A stretch of 64,000 nucleotides of DNA. Origin: Litoditis marina (Eukaryota > Nematoda > Chromadorea > Rhabditida > Rhabditidae). A program made the position numbers and the translations under genes. The notes under the pieces are model-generated. The model saw nothing but the letters and a program-made list of their open reading frames with translations. It was not told the origin of the DNA and ran no database searches. The stretch lies in contig OZ038434.1 of NCBI GenBank assembly GCA_964036275.1, forward strand, positions 9,567,060-9,631,059, read 5' to 3'. This document shows, piece by piece, positions 1 through 13,800 of the stretch. The stretch's first letter is position 1. Each line of letters begins with the position of its first letter.

Positions 1-13
1 GAACTGATTTCAG

Positions 14-2300
14 AAGGTGTTGGTCTCGCCTCCACCTGAGTATAGCCGTGAGCAAAGTGTCGGTTCGTGTCTGCTCGAGTTCACTGCCGAGGAACGTCTT
101 TCGGGACCGAATGCCTACGAATGCGAAAAGTGCTGTTTGCCAAGGAATAAGAAGGTTGGTCCCAGTTGTATTGGTCTACTTTTGCAGTTATGACACTTGC
201 TACCAGCTGGTTTGTGTTTCTCTTGTTGGTTCGAGACTTCATTTCGTGGCAAGCAGAGGCGGAGCAAAAGTAAGATGTGTTTTTGATGGGATAAAGTTGC
301 TTCAAATTCTGCTGAAAATGTGGAGAGCGGGGTTTCAACCGGACCTGTTTTTCGCACTACTCGGCACTGGCGTTGTTCTATGTTTTAAGCAATCGTTCCG
401 ATGAATACTGTGAGAAAATAGTTGAAGTTAGAATAAAAAGTATGTTGGTTTCGCCTTTTTCATCCATGAAACCTTCAGGTGGACGCGAAGGGTGCGAATA
501 AGAAGCGTGTGGAAGCCTCGAAACGGTATCTGATCTATGAGCCCCCGTGCATTCTCACCATGCACCTGAAACGTTTCCAACAAATTCATGGAATGAGCGG
601 TCAGTTGCCTATGCTGTAATTCAATCAAAACCTGCATGTTTGCTCGACATTTCTACATTCTACTCGCGAGGAAATTAAGTTGTTTGTCGAAGTAGTTTTT
701 ATTCTACATAAGAATATTGGTTCCCAATTTAGATTTTAGTATGTATCTGTGCGTGTTTCAGGTCGTATGACAACCCGTAAGATGGGTGGCCATATTAACT
801 TCCCGCTGCTCTTCGACATTGCTCCGTTTTGTTGCAAAAATGTCGAGGTAGGTCTTTACTTTCAAAGCTCAGGTTTTGTTGAGGAAGACGAGACTGTTGC
901 GGTAGATGTGGAGGTGTTCAAGAATCACTTTAGGATAGGGGAGCGCGTCAACGTTGCAAGCCCATTCTCCATGTCTTTGGTGTTCTTAATGTTAAACATA
1001 AAATTGTCTTTTTGCAAGCCGAACTATCGAACGTCAATCATATCAGCATAACAACGTATGTGGATTGCTCTCAGTTATCAAATGGAAGCGGAAGAAGATT
1101 TTCCATGACTCTGGTTATCTTGCGGTTCCTGATTAATCCATTTTAGCGTATTGCTCCTGGTCAGAAACAGATCATCTATTCTCTGTATGGTGTGGTCGTG
1201 CATTCCGGAAACCTGTCCGGAGGCCACTACATTGCCTACGTGAAGAGTCGACATCGAGTGGCTCAGGTGAGCCTCTTTTTCTTTAGCTCAGATGGAAAAT
1301 CATTGGAATTTCATTCAATGTTCGAAATAGTTACGTGTTGAAATGCAAAGTTGGATAAACATCAAAGCAAAAACTGACCTAATCGCATGAAGAAAGAATA
1401 TTGTGAAGATTGTGTTCATTGGCCATCGGAGATCATTTGACCAATTCGTATGACTCCTGGTCAGAATCAGATTATCTCTTCTCTGTTCTCCAGCAAGAAT
1501 AGGTATTCTGTGGTCTTTCAAATTTCTGAGTATTCCCTCTAACAACAAACTTCAACTATATTCACGAGGACCCCTTTTCCTGATGTTTTTCCACCATTCA
1601 GTTCTACGCGGTGGCTGAAGTCCGAGTGAGCTGGTGTTGTCTGGATGTTTTCGAACATTTGTTCAGTCGCTTTCGCATATTAGTAATGTTCGTTTCCAGG
1701 CGCAGTCCTTCTTGGAGTCTGCCCGTTCCGTTTGTGTCGATGCGTTGGCCTCGGGTCGTCCCGCCGTAGATCTGGCGAAGAATTCGAGTGCCGGTGTTGA
1801 GGCTCCCGACGGACAGTGGTCAGTTTCATACACCAGTGAACTTCTCCGACCTAGACAGAAAGCGATAAAAGCGGGCTACTTTTTCGCCAAAACAACGCAA
1901 AATCACTAATTTACACGGGTTTAAATCTGAAAATGGACTCTTTGTTTTGTGGGATAGTCGAACGATTACTGGTGGATGGTCAGTTTCGTCAACATCATTT
2001 TGGACAAAATTTACACGCACTACGCACACCAATAATGTTTCTCGACCAGGCGCTAGTTTTTCAATTGAAATTGAATTACGTCAATATCCTAATTTTGCGT
2101 CAAATTGGTTAACTTTTCCCAAATTAAGCGGAAAATCGCCCGTCTTCGGAAATTTCTTGGCTATTCAGCCAAGTTTGCCGGTGTGAATTCATGAATATTG
2201 TTTCAGGTACTACTGCAGTGACAGTAGAGTGCAGGCGGTATCGGAGAGCCGAGTGCTGGAAGCGGAGGCCTACATTCTGTTCTACGAGCGATTAGTCTAG
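14..2300 (+). CDS. Ubiquitin carboxyl-terminal hydrolase, USP16/USP45 type, C-terminal part (5' end outside window)
   Basis: This is a cysteine protease that removes ubiquitin from proteins; only the C-terminal 234 residues are here. The exons are 14-154, 479-599, 762-847, 1147-1266, 1602-1625, 1700-1818 and 2207-2300, all with GT-AG borders and consistent phases, ending at TAG. The second half of the USP fold is clear: a CxxC zinc-finger-like pair (ECEKC), the LTMHLKRF strand, the GGHINFP region and the catalytic-histidine motif SGGHYIAYV in the fourth exon. The end ([10 protein letters not shown], then [10 protein letters not shown]) is the usual USP C-terminus and resembles human USP16/USP45, which also end in LLFYER. 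The catalytic Cys box and any ZnF-UBP domain must lie left of the window. The 24-base exon at 1602 is unusually small. The sub-family call (USP16 versus USP45) rests on remembered similarity. The intron after 1266 carries a decayed copy of part of the preceding exon. Confidence 0.88.
1447..1486 (+). pseudogene. Partial duplicate of the USP catalytic-His exon start, inside the next intron
   Basis: These 40 bases match the first 40 bases of the exon that starts at 1147 with five mismatches. There is no matching acceptor at the duplicate, and the copy has lost the original coding sense. It looks like a short decayed duplication of an exon end rather than a usable alternative exon. Confidence 0.6.
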
Positions 2301-4320
2301 ATTATACCTACTATAGTGCTTTCCACTCACCTATAACCTTCTACAGTAAGACTTTCGACACAGTATTACGAAAGATTTCACGCTTTTTACTGAATATTTT
2401 TCTAAATCAGTTTTTAACTATGAAAAAGTTAGTTTAATTTCCAACCGATTACTGTGAAAGAGTTAGGTGGGTGGAACAGACTTTAGCCATTTTGATGTTT
2501 AGATCATTTAAAGTAGGAAATGCATGAATGATAGTCATTTTGAGATTTAAGTAGAATAGTATTGGGGGATGTGAATGTTTGACGGGTTTTCGTTTTGTGA
2601 GAATAAGTCAACACAAAGTATTGCTTTGCCCGCTAGTAAATTAATCTTTTCGCACCCTATAATTTTGTCTCATTTCTTGAGTCCTCCCTGCTGTTCGGTT
2701 AAGGAGGCATACCTGTTGTAGTAGTCATTCTATCGCTTGTGTTAGTATATTATTTTCCACGTCACAAGCGTGATCTCGGTCCGCGAGCACTTGTATCATG
2801 GAATGGTCACGCAGTAATGTTGTTTGTTTTTCTATTCATCCCTTAGTTTTACTTGAATTTACCCCCTTGCTTACATTATTGTGGATAGTATTGATTTTAG
2901 AGTGCCAGGGTATGTTTCAGTGGTTTCTCACGTAGCTTCTTCAGTTTCCATGGTCACCATACTTTTCACGTGTATTATTTTGACTCGCGAAATTCCGTTT
3001 CAACTGTGCTTATAATCGCATCATACCCGGCACGTTGTTGATATGATATTGAATTTCGTTTCGGTTGGTCTTTCTAGAAATTATGACCCGTTTACCGGTT
3101 TTATAGCTTCCTGAATGTTGGCTTCATTTATACGTCTGCTTTTCCACGTTGTTGTCGTATTTTTTTGATAACTTAACTTTTGGTTCGCCAAGTACGGTTA
3201 CGACGGAAGGTATTCATGAGATTTGTTAATGTTGCTATTATTCTGGAGTCATTCACAAGCTTTTCCTTAAATTTAAATGTCAAAGTTTCACCGACGTATG
3301 ACCACATAGTCTTTCTTTCTCCTTTATGAGCCGTTCGATTACAATTGGTGTGGCACATGTAACAGCCAGCAAACAACATATACTGTTGGCGCCAGCCTAT
3401 TGTTGTTGTTCTCTGCGTTCCGCTCTCATTCCGTACTAGTCCGCGTGCGCTATTCACAAAAGTAGCATAAGAGTAACCGATACCAGCTGTAACCAAATTA
3501 TCCCCGGTATATTTCGTATTGGTTACTCCTCTGTCACGTTTGTTATTCATTACTTCCGGTGTTGGTCCTCCGCGTGAAATGTTGCTACACTTGTCACTCG
3601 TGTTCGCTATACTCGGTTATTTGTTGTACTACACTTGGTGATTAGGAGACGAGTCAGAGATTTCTATGTTTTCGTTCGGTTTTATCCAATATAGGCGATG
3701 TTTTGTTTTGAATTGATGTGTTTGGATGTTTTCCTCATAAAGTGTTTGTTCTGGCTGCGTTTTGATCGTATAATTTGTGCGCTTGCAGTCGGTTGTTAGG
3801 TATGTGTACAACCAGTTTGAGTAAGTACATGAGTAGTTGAGTAGTAATCGTATTTAGTATTCAATCGCAACCGAATTACCATAAATTCCGTTTTTAAAAG
3901 ACTGGATGCATACTTGCATACAAAGGTTTGCTATGGAACATATTTTATGAACTTTTTAACTTGCTCTCACAATTGATACTTGACATGACAGTGTTTGTAG
4001 TTTTATCGCACCGAAAGCTAATGGGAAGATGATAATTGTGACGTATGTGACATCAAACTACAACGCTTATTCATTCTCTTTGTGCATCTGGCCCCATCCA
4101 CCATTCCTCTGCATTAGATTCTGTTTTTGTGCATCTAGACTAATAAACCCTACGTTGTCCTTTCTTCCTCTCCCTTATCATACACTACGTATCAGACCAA
4201 CCAGCTAAGATGGTTAACAAAGTTGTTCGATGACCCCCCTTATCTCCCTCTTAGGCCATTCACTACCTATTTCTCTCCCAACTAGTTTGCTATCATAAAT
4301 GTTCCTCTCGAACAGAGAGC

Positions 4321-4443
4321 TAAAGAAGGACGATTATGTGGACCAATCTCGTGACATCGGTCCTTTAAACTGCAATTGAATAATGTATTGCGGTTTGAAG
4401 GACTGAAGTGTTGCGATGGGACCACATAATCGACCTTCTTTAA
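4321..4443. mobile_element. Hairpin MITE, copy A
   Basis: This non-coding element of about 123 bp is an imperfect palindrome. It begins TAAAGAAGGACGATTATGTG and ends with the reverse complement of this, CACATAATCGACCTTCTTTA. The middle contains AAACTGCAATTGAATAATG facing ATTGCGGTTTGAAGGAC. It is the same family as the copies at 14438, 45922, 54550, 57145 and 57542. The outer TTAA-like ends suggest a piggyBac-type TTAA target site. Confidence 0.8.
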
Positions 4444-6601
4444 CATCCTCACGCTGGCCAATTTTTCGCCCAGCTGACTCTTCCCGAACCATAATCGAAC
4501 CGATTCTTCCCGGACCAGTTTGTACCGCTTTTCTGCTATAATCCAGACTAAAGCGAAACAAAATCTGATGAAAGTTATTTAGTAGTTTTGGTTACTGGAA
4601 GAATCTTTGAGAAGAAGTTCACCGCTTACACTTCCGCCAATCAAATTTCGAGTGTTTTCCAACATGTGGGAGGTGTTCAAATGATCAGAGTTTCTCTTAG
4701 GCGATTCTTCACGCTCATGGAAACAAAGTTGGAAAAAAGTTGTTTATTGAAAAGTCTCTGTTTTGTTCGGAAAATACTCAACGAAATTTTATCGGTTTGT
4801 TTTCCAAGTCCACTTCTTGGGCAAGGTGATGTACCTCAATACTTTCTGCCTTACATGGCCCAGGAAAACTGTTTCCTAGGCCTCCTCGAATTCGCGGGTT
4901 CGCAATGTTTCTGTAGTTTCTCTATTGTATGAAAACTAAGTCAGCAGCATATACCACCCGAACCTAATCAAAAATTACCGTAGTCGTGACATATCGCGCC
5001 TTGAAAACTGCTTCAGTTCATAGCTACCAGTAATACATTTCGTACCTTTGCATAGTTTTCTGTCTTCCATTCTACACATGGTATAATAGTTATAGTATAG
5101 TTATAGTTCGAGACACAATTACTACCAGTAAGCCGATCTATCTACTACGGCTTTTAAAGACGATGACTCTAACCGAAGTTAGGACCCCGACTTGTATTGC
5201 TATCAATCGTTGGTGGGGCTAGCGACTAGCGGCCATAACCAAACAAAGTACCCTAATTCAGTGAATGTATCTTTTTCGATCGTTCATTCTATTCATATAA
5301 GTTAGATCTATCGTATTCTTTCCTCAATTAGCTATATGCTTGACCGGATTAGCCATGTAGCAGACTAGTGGTGGAACAGGTATTTGCGTCTGGCTAGTCA
5401 TTGCGTGAAGTGTCTAATTGTGCGCAGCAGGCATAATCTTCCCGACCCGGTCTCGCCACAACTATAGCCACTGGCGGGCTATCTCTATCTGATCAATTAT
5501 GCCACACTGGAAGATTTCTTCTTTGAATCGGGTTTAACGTTAACCACATACTTTAGTTTGCCAGGAACCAGATTTTACCGGTAACCGCGTATTATTTTTC
5601 AAAATGGGTTGTTATAACCAGCTCCTAGAAAAAATAGATCAACTGGTAAGTCAGAACCACTCCAACCACTGGCGAGCTAACATCTGTACCTGATGGAGAG
5701 TAACTAATAGGAAAGGATCGTTGGCGGTAGCGGTCACTACCAAACGAGGCGTGAAATGTCCGAATCCGACAATTTATGGTTTTCCTTGCTTTCTTCAAAC
5801 TTCGAAGTCCTCTCCTCTTCTTATCTTTTTCTGAAGCGATGTTATAAAGTATGTGACTGTAGCTTAATCTATATAACAAATCATAGCTTGCTATCGATTA
5901 ATCATTCTGTGGATCAAACTACAATTACACAGCAGAACTACATGTTGCCCTCTGTTATACTGCAACCTGAACTGAACTGTTATTTTCTGCAAGTTTTTCT
6001 CTCTCTCTTTCCTGATTGCGATGACCTTTCTCTTTCATCTGTGATGTTGGCAAAATGCCTATGTATCTTTTACCAGTTTTCTATGAACTATTTCTTTCTT
6101 TATTGCATCGATTCTATCCACTACTAGTTAGTTGATGATAGAAAACTTAAAATCATCACAGTTCAAGGAAATATATCATTGTTCAGTCTACATTGCTTTA
6201 TTGAAGAAAGTTGTTTTTATGTGCAAAATCTTAATTGTGGCTGAAATTTTTTTTTCCAAAAGACTTTAAATTCTACAAAGTTCACGTTGAATATACGAGT
6301 TAAGTTTAATTGTAGTTGAAAAGAGAGAAAACGTTTACGTAACATAAGTGAGCACGTATTTGTTTTCCTGTCATAGTTTATATGTGTATAACTTGAATCT
6401 TTCCGTTAGTTATGGCGATTTCCGGTCTTGATTGACAATAAGTCAATAGTCGGGGCTGCACTACAAATGCCAAAGTACAAGTGTTCGTCTGAGCGAGAAA
6501 GTAAATAGTCGAGGGACACCCCACCGGGCAAACGTCATCAATATTGAGTCACCAGTTTCGCACCGCGCGCACCTCCGACCATTTGGACTTGGCTAAACTC
6601 T

Positions 6602-6785
6602 TGTCTTCAACAGTTTGCACTCTACTTATAAACAACTTCAAATACAAGTGATTTTCTTGATCGCGTTCTATCGTATCATACATCTTAGTGTACTTCTTTT
6701 TTCTTGTCTTCAATAATTTGTACTCTACTTATAAACAACTTCGTGTTCTATCGTAACATGCATCGTAATTTACTCCTTTTTTTCA
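6602..6785. repeat. Imperfect direct tandem duplication (about 100 bp period)
   Basis: The block starting TTGTCTTCAACAGTTTGCAC, followed by CTCTACTTATAAACAACTTC and TTCTATCGTATCATACATC, occurs twice in succession. The second copy is slightly shorter and diverged (CTTCAATAATTTGTACTC; TTCTATCGTAACATGCATC). It has no coding content. Confidence 0.7.
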
Positions 6786-7838
6786 TATTCCTTGTTGTAG
6801 TCTAACCCACTTAGAAGCTATAATAACACAACATAAGTTTGACTTGTGCAATTCTAAAATGCTTGTATGTTACTACATGTTTCTCATACACAACTTATAT
6901 CGAAGTGTATTTTACGGGATCCATTCTTTGACCTAGCGTCAAGAGAAACTCTCATAAAGAGTACACGTACGCTGTTTGTTCACGTGACAGATAGAATTTA
7001 GTAATTTTTTTTGCAAAGTTAGCTATCGCTCCCGCTAGCGAAATCCGCCTTTGATCCAGTTCGCAATTCCACTAGCGCGTGCGGGCAATAGTGATCTTTT
7101 GCACTTTATAGCAAAACAATGATCAGCTCCGTGAAGGTCAACTATTTTATCACTTTTTGATGGGTTTTGGAATAGTAATCTTGCGCATGCAGACCTTGAT
7201 TTTTTGAGATAGTATTCTAGGTAACTATTTTTAGACGTCTCTGTTAGACCTAGAACTTAGCTCGTTTCGTAATCGAAATTCATACAATAGCTCGATGTTG
7301 TCGTCTTATTTCAAACTAATCACCTATATCCATGATCGAAATAAATGATCAACTAAAGTACGTAGTGACGAGATGTTCAAAAACAACCACCTTATTGATG
7401 CACGTGCTCAATGTTCCTGTGTTTTGTAGGTCGAATTGTGACTCATAGACGGACAGGAGTACTTCGGCAGTACTTCAAACATATCCTAGTTCCTATATAA
7501 CAGAAAATCATAGAATACCGCAAAAAAGATAGAAACATGTGCCATTGTTAACTTGCAAATCTATTCTCGCTCCCTTGCGCAACTTATCTATTTTGGCCTT
7601 TTGTTACCAAACTTCATCATGAGGTTCTGACATTCGCTCCAAGGTGCGAACCTCAAAAACGTCAACATTACCGAATGAACGAAACTTCTCTTACATTTTG
7701 CCATGATCCAACTTTGTCTCCACGTATCTGTTCGAGCTGGAATAATACCCTCTATTTTCCTCGCTTCTGTACTTTGGAATCATTATTATTCATCTTTTTT
7801 CCCCTTGTCGTTGTTTAATTGTCGACTTCAGTTTGGGT

Positions 7839-10800
7839 ATGACGGACGCGGACACGCCGCGCGCGGCACTCTTGCGGATAGCCATATTCGCCGGATCTCT
7901 CCTACTCGTTGGCAGAGACAGGTGCGAAACTTAAATTGAGTTTTAGCTATAGTTGTCATTCCAGTTTTCTGCGTGGCCTCCTACAGTATAAAAGTGATCG
8001 AAATTATATATCCCATTCGCCAATATTTCAAAAAGGTCTCAACAAGGAGCGGAGAATTGTAAACGTCAAATTGATTTTGACAGAATGTGGGATATAACAG
8101 TCAAGATGAATCTTCAGTTATTACTTGGAGTATCCTGATTATTTGCGATTTCCATCACACCAACAGTTGGATCCAAACAATTTTACATACTCTTCTAACT
8201 GAACCATTCAAAGTTGCTATTGTATTTGTAATTCCCACACGGCCTCAGTATCAATTCATAGCTTCTGGTCACATGAGAAAGTTTTTCGAAACAATTGTAT
8301 GTAATTTCATCTCAACCACTACGGGATACGGGAAAACATTACGCATTCACGTGCGAACGTGTAGAGTAGTCAATTGCCAATTTACTCCATGAAATGTTTC
8401 ATTTACAGTTATATTTAATTGTACTGGGTGGTTCGGTATAGTTAATGAGCTGGTTTTGTAGATGGTGGCTGTGTGCTGTGCTCTATGTCGCCTATCGGAT
8501 AACCAAGTTGGAGTACTTTGACAAAATTCGAAAAACCATCGGACGAGATATCAAGTGAGTGAAATTTCGATTTCAATTTCGTGAACTATTTCAAACTTGT
8601 TGTCATCTTTATCTATAACTTTTCTTTAGTTGTTGCAAAACACATCACATTTCACCGAACAAACCTGAATTGTTTCCGGAATTCATTCTATTTTAAAATT
8701 GTTCCACTCCATTCCAAACTAAAACACAACGTGTTATACTGAGAAGGTTTTCACCTTAGTGTAATAAATACTGTTTGTTCTGATTTCATGGGAGTTGTTG
8801 GATGTTCTCGGTTTCAGAGGTCTTTTCCTGTTGGTGCGTGTGAAACGAGACATCAACAAACGGCTGTCGGCACAGAAGCCAATTCACGAAATATTTCTCG
8901 AGCAGGTACGGTATTGTTATTTCACTTACCCACTTGGAACTCTTCTTTTGACACTTATTCTCCAATTCAACCTATTCTTTCTAGTAAGATAGCAGAGCAG
9001 GGGGGATAGAATGTGGAACTCGTAACTTTCTGCAGTTTTGGTATCTGTAGTTTGAACCCGATACGTTTCTGTGTTTAAATTGCAACTTAGATTCTTGCAG
9101 AATCACAGGCACATGCAACGTTACGCGTTGCTCGGAAAAGTTATGTGTTAACAGACCACACTGCAACTTGGTTGGATTCTCAGCGAAATCTCTTATCTGA
9201 CTAGTTTTGCTTTTGACGCGTGGCGATCGGTGTACTAAGCATGTGTAGATATGAACATTTAGTTCTCAAAATCGTGAATCAGAATAAACGTGCACAGTAC
9301 GGAAAAGTACGGAAACAGGGAGTTTTCCACCAACCACTCGAGAATGTAAGAATAGTACGTGATTTTGCAATGGCAAACCAAGAAGAATCATACTACGGAA
9401 ACATCAAGGATTGTTTACGGAAGTAATTTCATTGTTTTGAGTCCTATTTAATAACAATATATCAATTGAAGGTCCGTAAACAGCCCCAGAAGCTGGCCTG
9501 TGTGGAGGTGGAAACAGGAAGGGAGGTCACCTATGCTCAGTTGAACCAACTGATGAACAAATACGCCAACTACTTTGATGTGAGTCCTCCGAGACATTTG
9601 TAATTTCTCATTTATCCTGTTGTCTTAGGAAAGGCATCTAAAAGAACAATCACCTATTATTAACATCAATTTCTCATTCATCCTGTTATCTTAGAAAAAA
9701 GCATAAATAGAAACAATCATCTATTGATGTGAATGATATTGGTAGGTTGCAGTAATATTCACATTAATGATTAATTTATTAATTTTCAATGTGAACAATA
9801 AGTAAAGTTTGAAATAATTTCAAAATAATGTTCAGGCTGAGGGCATGCAAAGTGGAGATGTGGTTTCCTTGTACATGGAGAATAGCATCGACTTCTTTGC
9901 CATCTGGCTCGGACTATCCAAGGTACTAATCAGTTTGAGCAGCATTCCTGTAAGAAGAATCCTAGAAAACATCAGAATAATGTAGCTCTAGAGACAAATC
10001 AGCATATATTTATCAGAAATCAGTGTGACAAACTCTCGTGTTTTCTAAAGATTATGATTTCAATTCCGTAATTCGTCGTTTGTGCAATAGGCTTCTAATT
10101 ATTTATCGAATAACAAGAAAAACGAAGTGGAATTGAACTACAAGCACGAGGGCTGTACGTACCGTTGTGATGTGATGATTTTTGAGCGGCCCTTTTTGTC
10201 GTTTCAACAGATATGAATTGTAGTTTGATCTCAAAACTCATCTCATGATATGTGTTGCAGATTGGTGTAGTATCTGCCTTCATCAACTCGAACCTGAAGT
10301 TGGAGCCCCTGGCCCATTCTATCAATGTGGCCAAGTCGAGGACTATCATCACCACGCCAGGCCTTCTACCCAGTACGTTCTGAACTCGAGTTCATCTTAC
10401 ATTTTGATTTTAAAACACAGTTTCTTCGAATCATCACAGTATTGTATCGGAAAATTAACTTTCCTCTTTTTTGAAGTTTACTAGGGATGCTACTACATTA
10501 GTTCAAAGACATTAGTTCTGTGATATGTATGATGATCACCGCCTCGAAACGAAGCGAAGTGAATGAATAAATATGTGAAATATGTGAAATGGCATACAGC
10601 TCCAAGTTTCCAAGTTTCGGCGAGTAGCTTCGATAACAGTTGCCAGTCCATTTCGAAAGTTTATAAGTAGATTAGTACGTTTTGACTAAATTAAAACGTC
10701 AGGATAAGACAGGTTCAAACATGACTTGAACTCCAAAGCATACTTCATCACTACAATCCAGTTTTATCCCTGTTCAGCTTTGAATGCTGCTATCTCGGCC

Positions 10801-13800
10801 GGTCTGATTCCGAAAAACGAGCAACCTATCTTCCTGACAACCGGTGACTCTGCTGAACACAAAATATTGGACCACCACCTGAAAAACGTTTCGGCCGCCG
10901 AACCCATCAATAAGAATATCACTTTCCAGAGTAGGTTATGTTATAGGCATTATCAGTGCTACGTGGAATCCTACAGTATGCATTCATACATCAGAACGCC
11001 GTTTTTTGAATGGAACCGTACTTTTCGAGAATAGTTTTGAAAGACTAGTGTTTTTCATAACTCCGAGTCGTTTAATCTCGTGGGTTTTTAATGAACAAGC
11101 ACACCTGCGCAGATTTCATAATAATTCAATCACAAGGAAGCTTATCATGAAGTGAAGTTCGTTTTGTGGGTAACGAAACTATTATTGTTGATAAACAATG
11201 TGAATGAAGTGCTTTGGAATACAGGGAGTTTGCTAGAACTTTGTTTGATTCCAGACGTGCTGTGCTACATCTACACGTCTGGCACGACTGGCAACCCGAA
11301 ACCCGCTGTCATTAAGCATTTCCGGTAGGTGACAAGCATTTTATGAACCACGCTAGAAAATACAAAGGAAAATGTTTCTAGGAAAACATTAAGCGAGGTC
11401 TACCATGTTCGTAGAGATATTAAAACTCACATACAATTTTGTACTTCACTTGTTGTACATGGGATCAAACTACAAACACACCAGAACAGTACATCACAGT
11501 ACATCACAGTATAGTATACGGTATGTACCGTTCCAACCTGTTTTTTCGCTGATCCTTGAAGTTTGACCAAATTGGGTTACCGTTTGACAACAAACAAGTG
11601 AAGGGTAGTTTTGCTGAATTGCCGTCGTAGATTCTACATTACCGATATAGCTGCAGCCACGGATTGAAATACAGCTAGTCATGGTCGCTTCTTATAGATT
11701 ATATGCAGTGTTGAATGTTTTGACCTCATTTGGTTACCGTTTGACAACTTTAATGTAGTTTTATTGATTTTTCACGATGATTTTTTGCAGATACTACTGG
11801 ATGGCGATGGGTTCGGGCAGCGCCTTCGGAGTTCGACCGGATGACGTCATCTACATCACAATGCCCCTCTATCATTCAGCAGCCGGTATTCTCGGTCAGT
11901 CTTTTCCCACTATAAATTTTTTACAATTATGGATTTTTTTCTTATTATTGATTCTTTCTATTATGAATTTTCCCAGTTATGGATGTTGTTACGTCCTTAA
12001 ACTCGACGAACTTCTCCCTTGGTAATCAAGTATGACCTGAACCTTGTGTTCATAGCAAGTAAGCAAGGGTTGTTTCAGTAAACTGGCACACACTTGGAAC
12101 ACAAATCCGCTCAATTGTCTATTTTTGAACGTATTTCAGTTACCATAATCGATTCTTTTGTAGGTATCGGTTCGATCATCGTATTCGGAACGACGGCTGT
12201 CATTCGAAAGAAGTTCTCGGCCAGCAACTTCTGGAAGGACTGTGCCAAGTATCAGTGTACCGCTAGTCAATACATCGGGGAGATCTGCCGGTATGTGATA
12301 CAAAGTTCATGTCACCTTTGCATGGTGTTGTTTGGATTGTGCTGATCTTTCTGATGTTGGGAACAATGGAAGAAATAGCGAGAATCCGCGAATAAAGTAT
12401 GAGTGGCATATAGGTTGAGATAGAGCTGAAGCGAAAAACGAGGAACCTAACTGTTGTTCTCTCACATAAACACCAGTTGAATTTTTTTCCCATGTTCATC
12501 TATTCTATGTTTGCTGAATGCATCAGAAACCTTGGAGCACTTCTCTAACTATCTTTCTCTCTCCCTCTCTCTCTCTCTCTTTCTCTCCCTCTCCCTCTCT
12601 GTCTTTCTCAGTTTCTTGTCTCAGATACCTGCTGGCCCAACCCCCCTGTGCCGACGAGAAGCGTCATCGTGTGCGTATGATGTGGGGCAACGGGCTGCGT
12701 GCCGAGATCTGGCCCGAATTCGTCAACCGCTTCGGAATCGAACGCATCGGAGAACTATACGGCTCCACCGAGGGAAACTCCAACATTGGTTAGTTTAACG
12801 GGGGGGATGAATTGTGGGATTTCATAGCCGAATTGTTGTTTGATCTTCGACCACAGTTATAGTTTCGAGCTGAGAAAATGAATGAAGGAGTGTAATAAAG
12901 AACGAGAATGAACATAATATACTGTTGAGCTCACTTTTATATAACATACCTCTGTGACCACAGTAATGATTTCGATTGTGAGCCAAATGGAGTAGTGTAA
13001 AAAAAAATAATACTGTTGAGCTCATTTTTCTACTAGATGGTCTTACCGGTTGATGTGTCGGCGATTGAGCTCGAATTGCTAGAACGGGTAAGACCCCAAA
13101 AAAACTAAATTAAAATTTCAAAAAAAATTGAGTACCGTGTACCGTGAATAGTACGCAATCAGCAAGTGGGTGACTACGACATCTCAACTTTTCTTTTCAG
13201 TAAACATCGACAACCACGTGGGTGCGTGTGGATTCATGCCCTTCTACCCGGCCATCGGGGCCTTCTACCCAATTAGATTGATCAAAGTGGACGAAGAAAC
13301 TGGAGAACTTGTCAGAGACTCGGTACGCATCCAGAGGCCGTATGCATGAATATCCCAGCGGCTAAATGGAATCATCTTACCAAAATTACGCACACACAGT
13401 TGTAATGGAATGAGATTGTAACAAAGATAACAAAAACTTTTCTTATAGTAGTTCCGAGAGTTTGTAAAAACGAAGCACCTGGTAAAACATTTTAATTCCA
13501 TACTGTAGATGTTCACGTGCGCGTGGAATTCACTATCTGACATCTCACTGTAAAAATCTGGAAAAATGTATGTATGTTTGTACATATACTCGTTACTGGT
13601 TCACTGCAATGCCGTACTCGTTCCAGTTCTGAAAATAATGTTTTATTTTTTTTATTTACAGGTAACCGGATTGTGTGTCCCATGTCGTCCTGGGGAGCTG
13701 GGTGAAATGGTTGGATTGATCAAGAATAAGGTAATTACTTAAAGGAATGCGCGTATCTGCTATGTCTTCTCGAAAAAATCTCCAAAAAGGACAGTTTTTG

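Larger units (their letters stand above)
2301..7838. other. Gene-poor intergenic region between the USP and FATP genes
   Basis: No reading frame here resembles a protein I know. Scattered open frames (for example 3173-3550 on the minus strand) lack codon bias or flanking splice logic. The region holds one hairpin MITE (4321-4443), two copies of the dispersed GATCAAACTACA-type motif (4053 and 5912), and a direct duplication near 6600-6785. The USP 3'UTR and the FATP promoter must be inside this stretch, but I could not fix either. Confidence 0.6.

Noticed and set aside
3173..3550. A 125-codon open frame on the minus strand.
   Set aside because: There is no similarity to a known family and no splice context. 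The amino-acid composition fits translated intergenic DNA.
12511..12798. An open frame in a wrong frame over the FATP exon, starting with Leu/Ser repeats.
   Set aside because: The N-terminal part is (CT)n and the rest is an out-of-frame reading of the exon 12625-12788.
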